Assembly (NCBI RefSeq): GCF_028993575.1
Contig: NZ_CP118615.1
Span: 3,782,001-3,846,000 of the forward strand
Length of the DNA stretch: 64,000 nucleotides
Reading direction: 5' to 3'
DNA from: Micromonospora cathayae
GTDB taxonomy: Bacteria; Actinomycetota; Actinomycetes; Mycobacteriales; Micromonosporaceae
The position numbers and the translations under genes are program-made. A model generated the notes under the pieces. The model was not told where the DNA came from, did no database searches, and saw nothing but the letters and a program-made list of their open reading frames with translations. Every line of letters begins with the position of its first letter. Position 1 is the first letter of the stretch. This document shows positions 9,196 through 18,232 of the stretch, one piece after another.

Positions 9196-11115
9196 TCAGC
9201 GGGCGGGGTCGCGGAGCCGGTGCAGGCGCAGCGCGAGCTGCACCTCCAGCGCCCGCTCGGGCCGCTGCCAGTCCGCGCCGAGCAGCTGCCCGACCCGGTC
9301 CAGCCGCTGGGTGACCGTGTTGACGTGCACGTGCAACTGCTCGGCGGCCCGGGCCAGGCTCCCACCCACCCCGAAGTACGCCTCCAGCGTCCGCACCAGC
9401 GCGGTGCCCCGCCGCGCGTCGTAGTCCACCACCGGGCCGACCGTGTCGGTGAGGAACCGGGCCACGTCCCGGTCACCCCGGTCGGAGACCGCGCCCAGCA
9501 GCAGCCCGACGAAGCCCAGCTCGGCGGTGCTCGCCCCCTGCCCGGTGCGGCCCAGCGCGCCGAGCGCGGTCAGGCAGCGGTCCGCCTCCCGGAACGTGGT
9601 CGCCAGCGACGCCGGCCCGGTGGCCGGGCCGCTCGCCCCGGCGGTCACCGGCCGGCCGGTCACCCGGGACAGGTCCCGGGCCACCGCCCGCGCCGCCGTG
9701 CCGGCGTCGGAGCCCGGCAGCATCAGCACCACCCGACCGTCCCGCGCCGCGGCCAGGCCACCCCGGGTCGAGGCGTACGTGGTGGCCCAGGAGAGCACCC
9801 GCTGCCGGGCCTGCCCGGTCGCGGCGATCGCGTCGTCGCCCACCGCCACCAGCACGTGCGGGGCGTCCAGGTCCACGCCGAGCCGTCGGCCCCGGCTGCG
9901 CAGCGCCTCCGGGTCGGCGACCGGCCGGGCGATCAGGTCGTCGAGCAGCTCACCCCGGACCCGGCCCTCGGCCTCGGCGACGGTCCGCCGGAACAGCAGC
10001 AGCAGCGCGGTGACCAGGGCGGCCCGCTCCAAGATCCGCTGGTCGGCGTCGACCAGTTCGTCGTCGGAGCGCAGCACCAGCGCGCCCAGGTTCTCCGCGC
10101 CGGCCACCACCGCGGCGTACCAGAGCCGGCCCCGACGCACGCTGCGCCCCTCGGTCCGGGACGCGGCCACCGCCTCCACCATGTCGGTGCGTTCCGGCTC
10201 GTCGATCGCCCCGACCCGGGCCAGCAGCCGGCCCTCGGCGTCCAGCGCCAGCAGCGCGCCGCCGAGCACGTCGGTGACCGCCGCCGCCACGTCCTCCACC
10301 CCGCCGCCGCGCAGCACCAGCGCGGTCATCCGGTCGTGGGCCGCCGCCGCCCGCTCCACCGACGCGCTGTGCGCCCGGATGGTGGTGTTCGCCGCCGACA
10401 GTTCGGCCAGCGCGGCCCGGGTCTCGGCCAGCAGCCGGGCGGTGTCGATCGCCACCGCGGCGTGCGCGGCGAGCGAGACCAGCAGCGCCACCTCCTCCCG
10501 GGCGAACGGACGGGCGGACCGGTTCGCCGCGTACAGCACGCCGATCGAGGTGGAGCCGAGCCGCAGCGGCACCCCGAGGATCGCCACCAGGCCCTCCTCG
10601 CGTACCCCGGCGTCGATCTCCCCGGTGTGGTGGAACCGCTCGTCCTCGTCGTAGTTCGCGGTGACGTACGGGGTACCGGACTGGGCGACCAGCCCGCCCA
10701 GGCCCGCCCCCATCGGCAGCCGCAGCCGCTGGAACCGGGCGGAGACCGACCCGTCGGTGACCCGCATGTACGTGTCGCCCCGGTCGTCGTCGTTGAGCGT
10801 CATGTACGCCACGTCCGCGCCGAGCAGGTTCCGGGCCCGGTGCACGATGGCCCGCAGCACGTCGTCGGAGTCGCGCAGCCCGGCCAGGTCGCTGGCGGTG
10901 TCGTACAGCCCGGACAGTTCGGTCTCCCGCCGGCGGCGGCGTTCCAGCAGCGCCCGGACCCGCAGCGCGACCACCTTGGCCTGCTCCAGTTCGGCGATCC
11001 GGTCGGCGGGCAGGCCGGCGGAGCGGGCGGCCACCAGCGGCCCCTCGAACTCGACCGCCGCGGCCTCCCGGGCGAGCAGCTCCAGGAACTCGATCGGCGA
11101 CGACATGACCGACAT
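9196..11115 (-). CDS. GAF-domain PucR/CdaR-type transcriptional regulator
   Basis: A 639-residue regulator. An N-terminal segment with an Arg-rich coiled region (about 50-70) precedes a GAF domain (about 70-225), then a helical linker, a central PucR/CdaR-type GGDEF-like region (about 360-520) and a C-terminal helix-turn-helix of the PucR HTH_30 class (RTLEAYF...SLARAAEQLHVHVNTVTQRLDRV). Such proteins sense small metabolites and activate catabolic or uptake genes. ATG 11115 is preceded by GAGG 11 nt upstream; ATG 11106 is an alternative. It directly follows the 3-hydroxybutyrate dehydrogenase gene on the same strand with a 14-nt gap, so it probably controls that gene and perhaps the liv operon. 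Confidence 0.85.
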   Translation of the reverse strand: MSVMSSPIEFLELLAREAAAVEFEGPLVAARSAGLPADRIAELEQAKVVALRVRALLERRRRRETELSGLYDTASDLAGLRDSDDVLRAIVHRARNLLGADVAYMTLNDDDRGDTYMRVTDGSVSARFQRLRLPMGAGLGGLVAQSGTPYVTANYDEDERFHHTGEIDAGVREEGLVAILGVPLRLGSTSIGVLYAANRSARPFAREEVALLVSLAAHAAVAIDTARLLAETRAALAELSAANTTIRAHSASVERAAAAHDRMTALVLRGGGVEDVAAAVTDVLGGALLALDAEGRLLARVGAIDEPERTDMVEAVAASRTEGRSVRRGRLWYAAVVAGAENLGALVLRSDDELVDADQRILERAALVTALLLLFRRTVAEAEGRVRGELLDDLIARPVADPEALRSRGRRLGVDLDAPHVLVAVGDDAIAATGQARQRVLSWATTYASTRGGLAAARDGRVVLMLPGSDAGTAARAVARDLSRVTGRPVTAGASGPATGPASLATTFREADRCLTALGALGRTGQGASTAELGFVGLLLGAVSDRGDRDVARFLTDTVGPVVDYDARRGTALVRTLEAYFGVGGSLARAAEQLHVHVNTVTQRLDRVGQLLGADWQRPERALEVQLALRLHRLRDPAR

Positions 11116-11129
11116 TGTGCGGGTCACCT

Positions 11130-11912
11130 CTAGTTCGCCGTCCAGCCCCCGTCGAGGGCGATGGACGAGCCGGTGATGAAGGCGGCCGGCGGCGAGCACA
11201 GGTACGCCACCAGTTCGGCGACCTCCTCCGGCTCGATCAGCCGCTTGATCGCCGCCCGGGCCAGCATGATCTTCTCGATCACCTCGTCCTCGCCGATGCC
11301 GTGCCGGGCCGCCTGGTCGGCGATCTGGCTCTCCACCAGCGCGGTCCGCACGTACGCCGGGTTGACGCAGTTGGCGGTCACCCCGTGTGCCGCCCCCTCC
11401 AACGCGACGACCTTGGAGAAGCCCTCCAGCGCGTGCTTGGCCGACACGTACGCCGACTTGTACGCCGAGGCGCGCAGCCCGTGCACCGAGGAGATGTTGA
11501 CGATCCGGCCCCAACCGCGCGCGTACATGTACGGCAGCGCCTTGCGCACGATCAGGAACGGCGCCTCCACCATCACCCGATGCAGGTGGGAGAAGCGTTC
11601 GACCGGGAACTCCGGCACCGGCGCGACGTACTGGAGGCCGGCGTTGTTGACCACGATGTCCACCTCGGCGTCCAGCCGGTCCACCGCGTCCGGGTCGGCC
11701 AGGTCGACGCCCTCGGCCCGCCCGCCGGCCTCGGCGGCGACCGCCTTGGCCGCCTCGACGTTGCGGTCCACCACCTGCACCGCCGCCCCGGCGGCGGCCA
11801 GCCGCAGCGCGCACGCCCGGCCGATGCCACTGCCACCACCGGTCACCAGCGCGGTACGACCGGTGAGGTCGACCTGTACGACATGGGGGAACGCCACGGG
11901 TTCAGCCGTCAT
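11130..11912 (-). CDS. 3-hydroxybutyrate dehydrogenase (SDR family)
   Basis: A 260-residue classical short-chain dehydrogenase that matches the D-3-hydroxybutyrate dehydrogenase subfamily (EC 1.1.1.30: 3-hydroxybutyrate + NAD+ to acetoacetate). The nucleotide motif TGGGSGIG is at residues 24-31; NNAG, then catalytic NISS and YVSAK follow; [14 protein letters not shown] and [15 protein letters not shown] are subfamily-typical. It acts in the cytoplasm in ketone-body or polyhydroxybutyrate turnover. It is the first gene of a two-gene minus-strand operon with the PucR-type regulator and is divergent from ruvC. No clear Shine-Dalgarno precedes ATG 11912, so the mRNA may be leaderless. Confidence 0.88.
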   Translation of the reverse strand: MTAEPVAFPHVVQVDLTGRTALVTGGGSGIGRACALRLAAAGAAVQVVDRNVEAAKAVAAEAGGRAEGVDLADPDAVDRLDAEVDIVVNNAGLQYVAPVPEFPVERFSHLHRVMVEAPFLIVRKALPYMYARGWGRIVNISSVHGLRASAYKSAYVSAKHALEGFSKVVALEGAAHGVTANCVNPAYVRTALVESQIADQAARHGIGEDEVIEKIMLARAAIKRLIEPEEVAELVAYLCSPPAAFITGSSIALDGGWTAN

Positions 11913-12037
11913 GGCGCAGAAGTTACGAGGTGTGTGGCCGACGGCACATGGTTCGCCCGCACATACTCCGTACCCCGGCTATGTGGACCTGCGGATGGGC
12001 CGGCGTGTCCCCGCGACCGGTCGTCGGAGCTGGCAAG

Positions 12038-12060
12038 TAGGGTGTCGAACACACGTACTG
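12038..12060 (+). promoter_or_regulatory. ruvC promoter -10 and LexA (SOS) box
   Basis: A TAGGGT -10-like hexamer (12038-12043) is followed by TCGAAC-ACAC-GTACTG (12045-12060). The actinobacterial LexA consensus is TCGAAC-N4-GTTCGA; the left half is perfect and the right half matches at three of six bases. Mycobacterial ruvC carries a LexA box of the same kind, so SOS induction of ruvCAB is expected. Confidence 0.6.
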
Positions 12061-12084
12061 CCGGTGGCTCGGGGAGGAGGCGGC

Positions 12085-12612
12085 GTGCGGGTGCTGGGCG
12101 TCGACCCGGGGCTGACCCGGTGCGGGGTCGGCGTGGTCGAGGGCGTCCCCGGGCGGCCCTGCACGCTGGTCGCGTACACGGTGGTCCGCACCGACCCCGA
12201 CGACGAGCTGCCGCACCGGCTGCTGCTGCTGGACCGGGCACTGACCGAGCTGGTCGCCGAGCACCGTCCGGAGAGCGTCGCGGTGGAGCGGGTGTTCAGC
12301 CAGCACAACGTCCGGACGGTGATGGGCACCGCCCAGGCCAGCGGGATCGCCGTGCTGGCCGGCGCGCGGGCCGGGCTGCCGGTGCAGACGTACACCCCCA
12401 GCGAGGTGAAGGCGGCGATCACCGGGTCGGGGGTCGCGGACAAGGCGCAGATGACCGCCATGGTGACCCGGCTGCTGCGGCTGGCCGAGCCGCCCAAGCC
12501 GGCCGATGCCGCCGACGCCCTCGCCCTGGCCATCTGCCACGTCTGGCGGGGCGGTACCCGCTCGAAGCTGGCCGCCGCCGCCGACCGGGTCCGACGAGGA
12601 GGAGCACGATGA
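12085..12612 (+). CDS. ruvC: Holliday junction endonuclease RuvC
   Basis: Crossover-junction endodeoxyribonuclease, 175 residues. The RNase H-like fold carries acidic catalytic residues: Asp7 in LGVDPG, the Glu of VAVERVF and the Asp pair in [12 protein letters not shown]. It resolves Holliday junctions with the RuvAB branch-migration complex. GTG 12085 has a strong GGAGGAGG at 12073-12080. The frame remains open far upstream but that part lies opposite the dehydrogenase gene and is not coding. It overlaps ruvA by 4 nt (ATGA). It follows a probable LexA box. Confidence 0.96.
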   Translation: MRVLGVDPGLTRCGVGVVEGVPGRPCTLVAYTVVRTDPDDELPHRLLLLDRALTELVAEHRPESVAVERVFSQHNVRTVMGTAQASGIAVLAGARAGLPVQTYTPSEVKAAITGSGVADKAQMTAMVTRLLRLAEPPKPADAADALALAICHVWRGGTRSKLAAAADRVRRGGAR

Positions 12613-13211
12613 TCGCCAGCGTGCGCGGCACGGTGACCGCGACCGGCCCGGACCACGCGGTGGTGGAGGTCGGCGGGGTGGGCCTCGCCGTGCAGTGCGC
12701 CCCCGGCACCCTGGCCGAGCTGCGGGTCGGCCAGCAGGCCCGGCTCGCCACCAGCCTGGTGGTCCGGGAGGATTCGCTCACCCTGTACGGCTTCGCCGAC
12801 GACGACGCCAAGGCACTGTTCGAGCTGCTCCAGACGGCCAGCGGGGTGGGGCCCCGGCTGGCCCAGGCGGTGCTCGCGGTGCACACCCCGGACGCGGTGC
12901 GCAAGGCCATCGCCAACGCCGACACCGCCGCGCTGACCCGGGTGCCCGGGATCGGCAAGAAGGGTGCCGAGCGCCTGGTGCTGGAGCTGCGGGACCGGAT
13001 CGGCCCGGTCGCGGTGGGCGCCGACGGCGCGGCCGGGGTGACCACCGGGGCGTGGCCCGAGCAGGTCCGCCAGGCGCTGGTCGGGCTGGGCTGGACGGCG
13101 GGCCAGGCCGACCAGGCGGTGGCCGCCGTGGCGGAGACGATCGACGGGCCGACCCCGCCGGTGCCGGTCCTGCTCAAGCAGGCCATCCGACTCCTGGGCC
13201 GGACGAGGTGA
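12609..13211 (+). CDS. ruvA: Holliday junction branch-migration protein RuvA
   Basis: DNA-binding subunit of the RuvAB branch-migration complex, 200 residues. Domain I OB-fold (about 1-65, starting MIASVRG), domain II with tandem helix-hairpin-helix motifs ([14 protein letters not shown] and [16 protein letters not shown]), a flexible linker and domain III three-helix RuvB-contact domain (about 150-200). GAGGAG lies upstream of ATG 12609. It is coupled to ruvC by a 4-nt overlap; ruvB follows 43 nt later. Confidence 0.96.
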   Translation: MIASVRGTVTATGPDHAVVEVGGVGLAVQCAPGTLAELRVGQQARLATSLVVREDSLTLYGFADDDAKALFELLQTASGVGPRLAQAVLAVHTPDAVRKAIANADTAALTRVPGIGKKGAERLVLELRDRIGPVAVGADGAAGVTTGAWPEQVRQALVGLGWTAGQADQAVAAVAETIDGPTPPVPVLLKQAIRLLGRTR

Positions 13212-13254
13212 GCGGCGTGCGGCCGGTGGGCGGCGACGTCGTGGCGGGGCCGGC

Positions 13255-14319
13255 ATGACCGGCGACGGCCTGATCTCGGCGTACGCGCAGGACGCCGAAC
13301 GGGACCTGGAGGTGAGCGTCCGGCCGAAGCGGCTGGCCGAGTTCATCGCCCAGGACCGGGTCCGCGACCAGCTCGACCTGCTGCTCCAGGGGGCGATGCG
13401 GCGCGGCTCCCCACCTGACCACATCCTGCTGTCCGGGCCGCCCGGCCTGGGTAAGACCAGCCTGGCCAACATCGTCGCCGCCGAGCTGGGCTCCGGCATC
13501 CGGGTGACCAGCGGCCCGGCCATCGAACGCTCCGGCGACCTGGCGGCGATCGTGACCAGCCTCGCCGAGGGCGACGTGCTGTTCATCGACGAGATTCACC
13601 GGATCGCCCGGCCGGCGGAGGAGCTGCTCTACAGCGCCATGGAGGACTTCCGGGTCGACGTGGTGGTCGGCAAGGGGCCGGGGGCCACCGCCATCCCGCT
13701 CGACGTGGAGCCGTTCACCCTGGTCGGCGCGACCACCCGGTCCGGTCTGCTGACCGGCCCGATGCGGGACCGGTTCGGCTTCGTCGCCCACCTGGACTTC
13801 TACTCCCCGACGGAGCTGGAGGCGCTGCTGCACCGGTCGGCCCGCATCCTCGGCGTGCCGATCACCCCCGACGGGGCCGCCGAGATCGCCGGCCGGTCCC
13901 GGGGCACCCCCCGGATCGCCAACCGGCTGCTGCGCCGGGTGCGCGACTTCGCCGAGGTCCGGGCCGACGGGGTGGTCACCGTGGAGACCGCCCGGGCCGC
14001 GCTGACCGTGTACGACGTGGACGCCCTCGGGCTGGACCGCCTCGACCGGGCGGTGCTGACCGCGCTGGTGGACACGTTCCGGGGTGGCCCGGTGGGGCTG
14101 TCGACCCTGGCGGTGGCGGTCGGCGAACAGTCGGACACGGTGGAGGAGGTCTGCGAGCCGTTCCTGGTACGGGCCGGGCTGCTGGCCCGTACGCCTCGGG
14201 GCCGGGTGGCGACCGAGGCGGCCTGGCATCATCTGGGGCGTACCCCGCCGAATGGTACATTTGGCGGCGGTACCCCTCCCGTGCCCGATCTCTTCTCCGT
14301 CGAGCCTGATCAGCCGTGA
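13255..14319 (+). CDS. ruvB: Holliday junction helicase RuvB
   Basis: Hexameric AAA+ motor of RuvAB, 354 residues, normal length. Walker A GPPGLGKT near residues 60-67, Walker B LFIDEIHR, sensor 1 GATTRSGLL, an Arg finger region in GPMRDRFGF and a C-terminal winged helix (about 265-335). ATG 13255 gives the typical N-terminus leading into [11 protein letters not shown]. The last 20 residues are Gly/Pro-rich and variable. Third gene of the ruvCAB operon. Confidence 0.96.
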   Translation: MTGDGLISAYAQDAERDLEVSVRPKRLAEFIAQDRVRDQLDLLLQGAMRRGSPPDHILLSGPPGLGKTSLANIVAAELGSGIRVTSGPAIERSGDLAAIVTSLAEGDVLFIDEIHRIARPAEELLYSAMEDFRVDVVVGKGPGATAIPLDVEPFTLVGATTRSGLLTGPMRDRFGFVAHLDFYSPTELEALLHRSARILGVPITPDGAAEIAGRSRGTPRIANRLLRRVRDFAEVRADGVVTVETARAALTVYDVDALGLDRLDRAVLTALVDTFRGGPVGLSTLAVAVGEQSDTVEEVCEPFLVRAGLLARTPRGRVATEAAWHHLGRTPPNGTFGGGTPPVPDLFSVEPDQP

Positions 14320-14365
14320 TGTGAACGTGATGCATGCGGCGTTCGGCGTTCCCAGGTGCAGGGAT

Positions 14366-14371
14366 TAGACT
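14366..14371 (+). promoter_or_regulatory. possible -10 box upstream of yajC
   Basis: TAGACT in a GGATTAGACTCG context, 85 bp before the yajC start and within a 136-bp gap after ruvB. The -35 is not convincing. Weak call. Confidence 0.3.
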
Positions 14372-14455
14372 CGCGCCGGTCTGTACAGGACGTGAGAACA
14401 CGCCTCCGCTCCGACGCCCCCCGGCGTGCCGGAGGCCAATGGGAAGGTCTTCACC

Positions 14456-14800
14456 GTGTTTTACGCAGCAGAGGGCGGTGGGGGAGCCGGCGGTCTGACG
14501 CCGATCCTCATGATCGCTCTGCTCTTCGGCGTCATGTACTTCATGATGATCCGCCCCCAGCAGAAGCGCCGCAAGGAAGCCGAGTCGATGCAGTCCTCGC
14601 TCGCCCCGGGCGACGAGGTGGTCACCATCGGCGGGCTCTACGGGACGGTCACCCGGGTCGACGACGACACGGTGAGCCTCGAGGTCGCCCCGGGCGTCGA
14701 GACCCGGTACGCCCGCCCGGCCGTCGCCCGCGTGGTCGCCAAGGCCGACAAGGGCGAGCCGACCGAGTCGGTCATCGAGGACACCCCGGTCAAGGAGTGA
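14456..14800 (+). CDS. yajC: preprotein translocase accessory subunit YajC
   Basis: Small single-pass membrane protein of 114 residues associated with SecDF. One transmembrane helix (about residues 14-32) is followed by the family motif MIRPQQKRRKE and a small soluble domain (GDEVVTIGGLYGTV). GTG 14456 is chosen because GGGAAGG lies about 8 nt upstream and it gives the usual N-terminus; an in-frame GTG at 14426 would add ten residues that do not look conserved. Next is secD after 221 bp. Confidence 0.92.
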   Translation: MFYAAEGGGGAGGLTPILMIALLFGVMYFMMIRPQQKRRKEAESMQSSLAPGDEVVTIGGLYGTVTRVDDDTVSLEVAPGVETRYARPAVARVVAKADKGEPTESVIEDTPVKE

Positions 14801-15021
14801 CTCCGCGCGCCGGAAGGGGCTGCGCGCGGATCGAAACAAGTGGATAGTAGGTCGACGCTCGGTGTCGACCCGGGCAGGACCAGCCGGCCGGTGCACCCCG
14901 TCGCCGCGTCCTGACCGGGTCGGCACCCGACGGCGACCCGGAAAACGCGTGGCCGGGTCGGCCGGCCCGACACCCGCCGCCTACCACCAGCGGCGCGACC
15001 GCACAGGGAGACAGGACAGCC

Positions 15022-16911
15022 GTGGCACCACCTCAGGGACAGATGCGTCCGGGACGGCAACTCGCCGTGCTCGGCGTCATCTTCGTCGTCCTCTATCTTT
15101 TGGTGTTCTTCGCGGGCGGGGCCAGCGGTGGCTGGAAGGACCGGCTCGAGCCCAAGCTCGGCCTGGACCTGGTCGGCGGCACCCGGCTCACGCTCGAGGC
15201 GACCAACACCATCGACGGTCGTCCGCCGAGTGCGGAGAGCCTCGAAGAGGCCCGCCGGATCATCGAGAACCGGGTCAACGGGCTCGGGGTCGCCGAAGCC
15301 GAGGTGGTCACCGAGGGCAACCGGAACATCGTCATCTCGCTGCCCGGTGAGAACCGGGACCTGACCGAGGTCGGCACCGCCGCCGAACTGCGGTTCCGCA
15401 AGGTCCTCAAGGTCACCGACGGCAGCGGCGCGACCGCCACCCCGCCGTCGGCCACCCCGGCACCGTCCGGCAGCCCCGCCCCGTCCGGCAGCCCGGCCGC
15501 CTCGCCCAGCGCATCGGCGCGGGCCACCGCGTCACCGAGCGCGGGCGGTCAGGGCGGCGGTGCGCCCGCCCCCAGCGCCACCCCTGCCCCGAGCGCGTCG
15601 GCCAGCGCCGCCCCGGCCCCGAGCGCCAGCGCCGAGCCGGTGCCGCAGGGCATCGAGGAGCAGCGCAAGGCCGTCGAGCAGAAGGTCGGCGCCGCCGCCT
15701 GGCAGGCCGCCAACGGCCTCCAGGCCCCGGCCGACGTCAGCGCCGACCCGACGCTGGCCGAGCGGCTGAAGCCGTTCGGCACGCTCACCCCGCGCGAGAT
15801 CGCGGTGCTGCCGGCGAACATGCAGTTCAACGTGCCGACCATCACCTGCGAGCAGCTCGACGACCGGCCGGCCGGCTCGATCAACGACGAGAAGCAGCAG
15901 GCGGTGGCCTGTGAGACCGGCGCGAAGTACCTGCTCGACGTCGCGAAGGTGCTCGGCACCGACGTCGACGACGCCAACCCGGCCCTGGACCAGACCGGCC
16001 AGTGGGTGGTCAGCCTGAACTTCACCGGTGACGGCCAGTCCAAGTGGACCGCGCTGACCCGGGAGGCGTTCAACAACGAGGGCCAGGCGTGTGACGCCTC
16101 CGCGCTCGGCCAGGACGGCAAGTGCCGGGTGGCGGTCGTGCTGGACAACAACGTGATCTCCTCGCCGGAGATCCAGGGCGTGCTCACCGGTGACTCGCAG
16201 ATCACCGGCAGCTTCAACAACCGGACCGCCACCGAGCTGTCCAGCCAGCTCCGCTACGGCGCGCTGCCGGTCACCTTCGAGCCGCAGGAGCAGCAGAACG
16301 TCTCCGCCACCCTGGGTGAGAGCCACCTGCGCGCCGGTCTGCTCGCCGCCGGTATCGGCATGGCGCTGGTCATCATCTACGCGTTCTTCTACTACCGGCT
16401 GCTCGGCTCGGTGATCTTCCTGAGCCTGGTGCTGTCCGCGCTGCTGGTCTTCGGCGCGCTGGTCTACCTGGGCCGGCAGATCGGCTTCACGCTGACCCTC
16501 GCCGGCATCGCCGGCATGATCGTCTCACTCGGTGTGGCGGCGGACTCGTTCGTCATCTACTTCGAGCGGCTCAAGGACGAGATCCGCGAGGGCCGCAGCC
16601 CGCGCAGCGCGGTGCCGCGCGCCTGGGTCCGGGCCCGCCGGACGATCATCTCGGCGAACGCCATCACCATCCTGTCGGCCGTGGTGCTCTACATCGTCTC
16701 GGTCGGCGCGGTGAAGGGCTTCGCGTTCGCCCTGGGGCTGGCCACCGTGCTCGACCTGGTGGTGGTGTTCCTCTTCCGACACCCGATCATGACGATGTTC
16801 GCCCGGACCCGGGCGTTCCTGTCCCCACGGGTCAGCGGTCTGGGCCGGGTGCTCCCCGCCAAGGGCACCGAGCAGGCGTCCACCCGCAACCCGCGCGCCA
16901 AGGAGGCCTGA
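15022..16911 (+). CDS. secD: protein-export membrane protein SecD with Pro/Ala/Ser-rich insert
   Basis: SecDF subunit that uses proton motive force to help pull secreted proteins through SecYEG; 629 residues. TM1 (about 13-33) precedes the large extracytoplasmic P1 domain (GLDLVGGTRLTLEA...), and the C-terminal part has five more helices with the RND-like block beginning near residue 435. An insert at about residues 138-212 of almost only Pro, Ala, Ser and Gly splits the P1 region; it is a low-complexity linker lacking in many SecD proteins. GTG 15022 is preceded by GGGAG about 11 nt away. ATG of secF follows the stop directly. Confidence 0.93.
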   Translation: MAPPQGQMRPGRQLAVLGVIFVVLYLLVFFAGGASGGWKDRLEPKLGLDLVGGTRLTLEATNTIDGRPPSAESLEEARRIIENRVNGLGVAEAEVVTEGNRNIVISLPGENRDLTEVGTAAELRFRKVLKVTDGSGATATPPSATPAPSGSPAPSGSPAASPSASARATASPSAGGQGGGAPAPSATPAPSASASAAPAPSASAEPVPQGIEEQRKAVEQKVGAAAWQAANGLQAPADVSADPTLAERLKPFGTLTPREIAVLPANMQFNVPTITCEQLDDRPAGSINDEKQQAVACETGAKYLLDVAKVLGTDVDDANPALDQTGQWVVSLNFTGDGQSKWTALTREAFNNEGQACDASALGQDGKCRVAVVLDNNVISSPEIQGVLTGDSQITGSFNNRTATELSSQLRYGALPVTFEPQEQQNVSATLGESHLRAGLLAAGIGMALVIIYAFFYYRLLGSVIFLSLVLSALLVFGALVYLGRQIGFTLTLAGIAGMIVSLGVAADSFVIYFERLKDEIREGRSPRSAVPRAWVRARRTIISANAITILSAVVLYIVSVGAVKGFAFALGLATVLDLVVVFLFRHPIMTMFARTRAFLSPRVSGLGRVLPAKGTEQASTRNPRAKEA

Positions 16912-16912
16912 G

Positions 16913-18100
16913 ATGGCAAAGAGTGGTCTGGCGAACCGGCTCTACCGGGGCGAGGCCGGTCTCGACATCGTCGGCCGCCGCAAGGTCTGGTTCACCGTCG
17001 CCGGCGTGCTGGTCCTGCTGGCGATCCTCAGCTTCGCGCTGCGCGGTTTCAGCCTGGGCATCGAGTTCAGCGGCGGTAACTCCTTCCAGGTGCCGGCCAG
17101 CGTCGGCACCCTGGAGCAGACCGAGGACAAGGTCAGGGACGCGCTGGCCGGCCCGGGTGGCGGGGCCGAGCTGGTCACCGCCCAGGAGGTCGGCGGTCCG
17201 AGCGGCGACTTCTACGAGCTGCGCACCTCGACGCTGGACGCCGGGGAGTCCGAGGCGGTGAAGCTCGCGCTCGCCGAGGACTTCGGACTCAACCCGGACC
17301 AGATCAGCGCCAACCAGGTCAGCGAGGCGTGGGGCAGCCAGGTCACCTCCCGGGCCCTGCTCGGTCTGGTGATCTTCGTGGCGCTGGTCACCCTGTACCT
17401 GATCCTGCGGTTCGAGTGGCGGATGGCCGCCGCCGCGGTCGCCTCGCTCTTCCTGAACCTGATCATCACCGCCGGCATCTACTCCGCCGTCGGCTTCGAG
17501 GTCACCCCGTCCACGGTGATCGGTTTCCTCACCATTCTCGGCTTCGCGCTGTACGACGTGGTGGTGGTCTTCGACAAGGTGCAGGAGAACACCCGGGGGA
17601 TCACCGCCAGCAACAACCAGACGTACGGGGAGGCGGCCAACCTGGCCGTCAACCAGAGCCTGATGCGGTCGCTGAACACCTCGGTGGTGGCGCTGCTGCC
17701 GGTCGGTGGTCTGCTCTTCATCGGTGCCGGCCTGCTCGGCGCGGGCACCCTGAAGGACCTCGGCCTGGTGCTCTTCGTCGGTATGGCGGTGGCCTTCCTG
17801 ACGTCGATCTCGCTGGCCACCCCGCTGCTGGTGCTGCTGAAGAACCAGGAGCCCCGGATCCAGGCGCACAACAAGCGCATCCTGGCCCGGCGGGGCGCGA
17901 TCGCCCGGGGCGAGGTGACCCCGAAGGGCACCCCGAAGGCCGCCACCGAGGGCGACGAGCCGGTCGACCCGGAGCAGGCGGCCCTGGCCGGCGTGGCCCC
18001 GAAGGTGGGTGCCCGACCGGCCGGCAAGCGGCCGACCGGCGCCCGCGGCGGCCGGCCGGCCGGTGGCGGCGGCAGCCGTCCCGGCGGCAAGCGCCGCTGA
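16913..18100 (+). CDS. secF: protein-export membrane protein SecF
   Basis: Partner of SecD in the SecDF export complex; 395 residues with six membrane helices, a first periplasmic loop (GIEFSGGNSF motif) and conserved helices 4-6 containing GFLTILGFALYDVVVVFD. The last roughly 70 residues are basic and rich in Gly/Arg/Pro, a cytoplasmic tail common in actinobacterial SecF. AAGGAGG lies just upstream and ATG 16913 is 1 nt after the secD stop, so the two are translated together. Confidence 0.94.
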   Translation: MAKSGLANRLYRGEAGLDIVGRRKVWFTVAGVLVLLAILSFALRGFSLGIEFSGGNSFQVPASVGTLEQTEDKVRDALAGPGGGAELVTAQEVGGPSGDFYELRTSTLDAGESEAVKLALAEDFGLNPDQISANQVSEAWGSQVTSRALLGLVIFVALVTLYLILRFEWRMAAAAVASLFLNLIITAGIYSAVGFEVTPSTVIGFLTILGFALYDVVVVFDKVQENTRGITASNNQTYGEAANLAVNQSLMRSLNTSVVALLPVGGLLFIGAGLLGAGTLKDLGLVLFVGMAVAFLTSISLATPLLVLLKNQEPRIQAHNKRILARRGAIARGEVTPKGTPKAATEGDEPVDPEQAALAGVAPKVGARPAGKRPTGARGGRPAGGGGSRPGGKRR

Positions 18101-18171
18101 CCCGAACCGGCGGCCAGGTCCGCTGACCGCCAGGGTGGGACACACCGCCCACCCGCCGACAACCGGCATCC

Positions 18172-18211
18172 CGGCGTCCGCCATGCTGTGCGAGCAGCAT
18201 GGCGGACGCCG
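18172..18211 (+). promoter_or_regulatory. 17-bp-arm perfect palindrome between secF and apt
   Basis: Left arm CGGCGTCCGCCATGCTG (18172-18188), 6-nt loop TGCGAG, right arm CAGCATGGCGGACGCCG (18195-18211). It ends 21 bp before the apt start. It may be the secF terminator, an operator or an attenuator; no T-tract follows. Confidence 0.6.
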
Positions 18212-18232
18212 CGTCGTCGAGGGGGACAAAAC

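Noticed and set aside
9220..11133. Long open frame opposite the GAF/PucR-type regulator
   Set aside because: It is a GC-bias shadow: residues are low-complexity His/Arg/Gly/Pro and no family is recognisable, while the minus-strand frame has clear domains.
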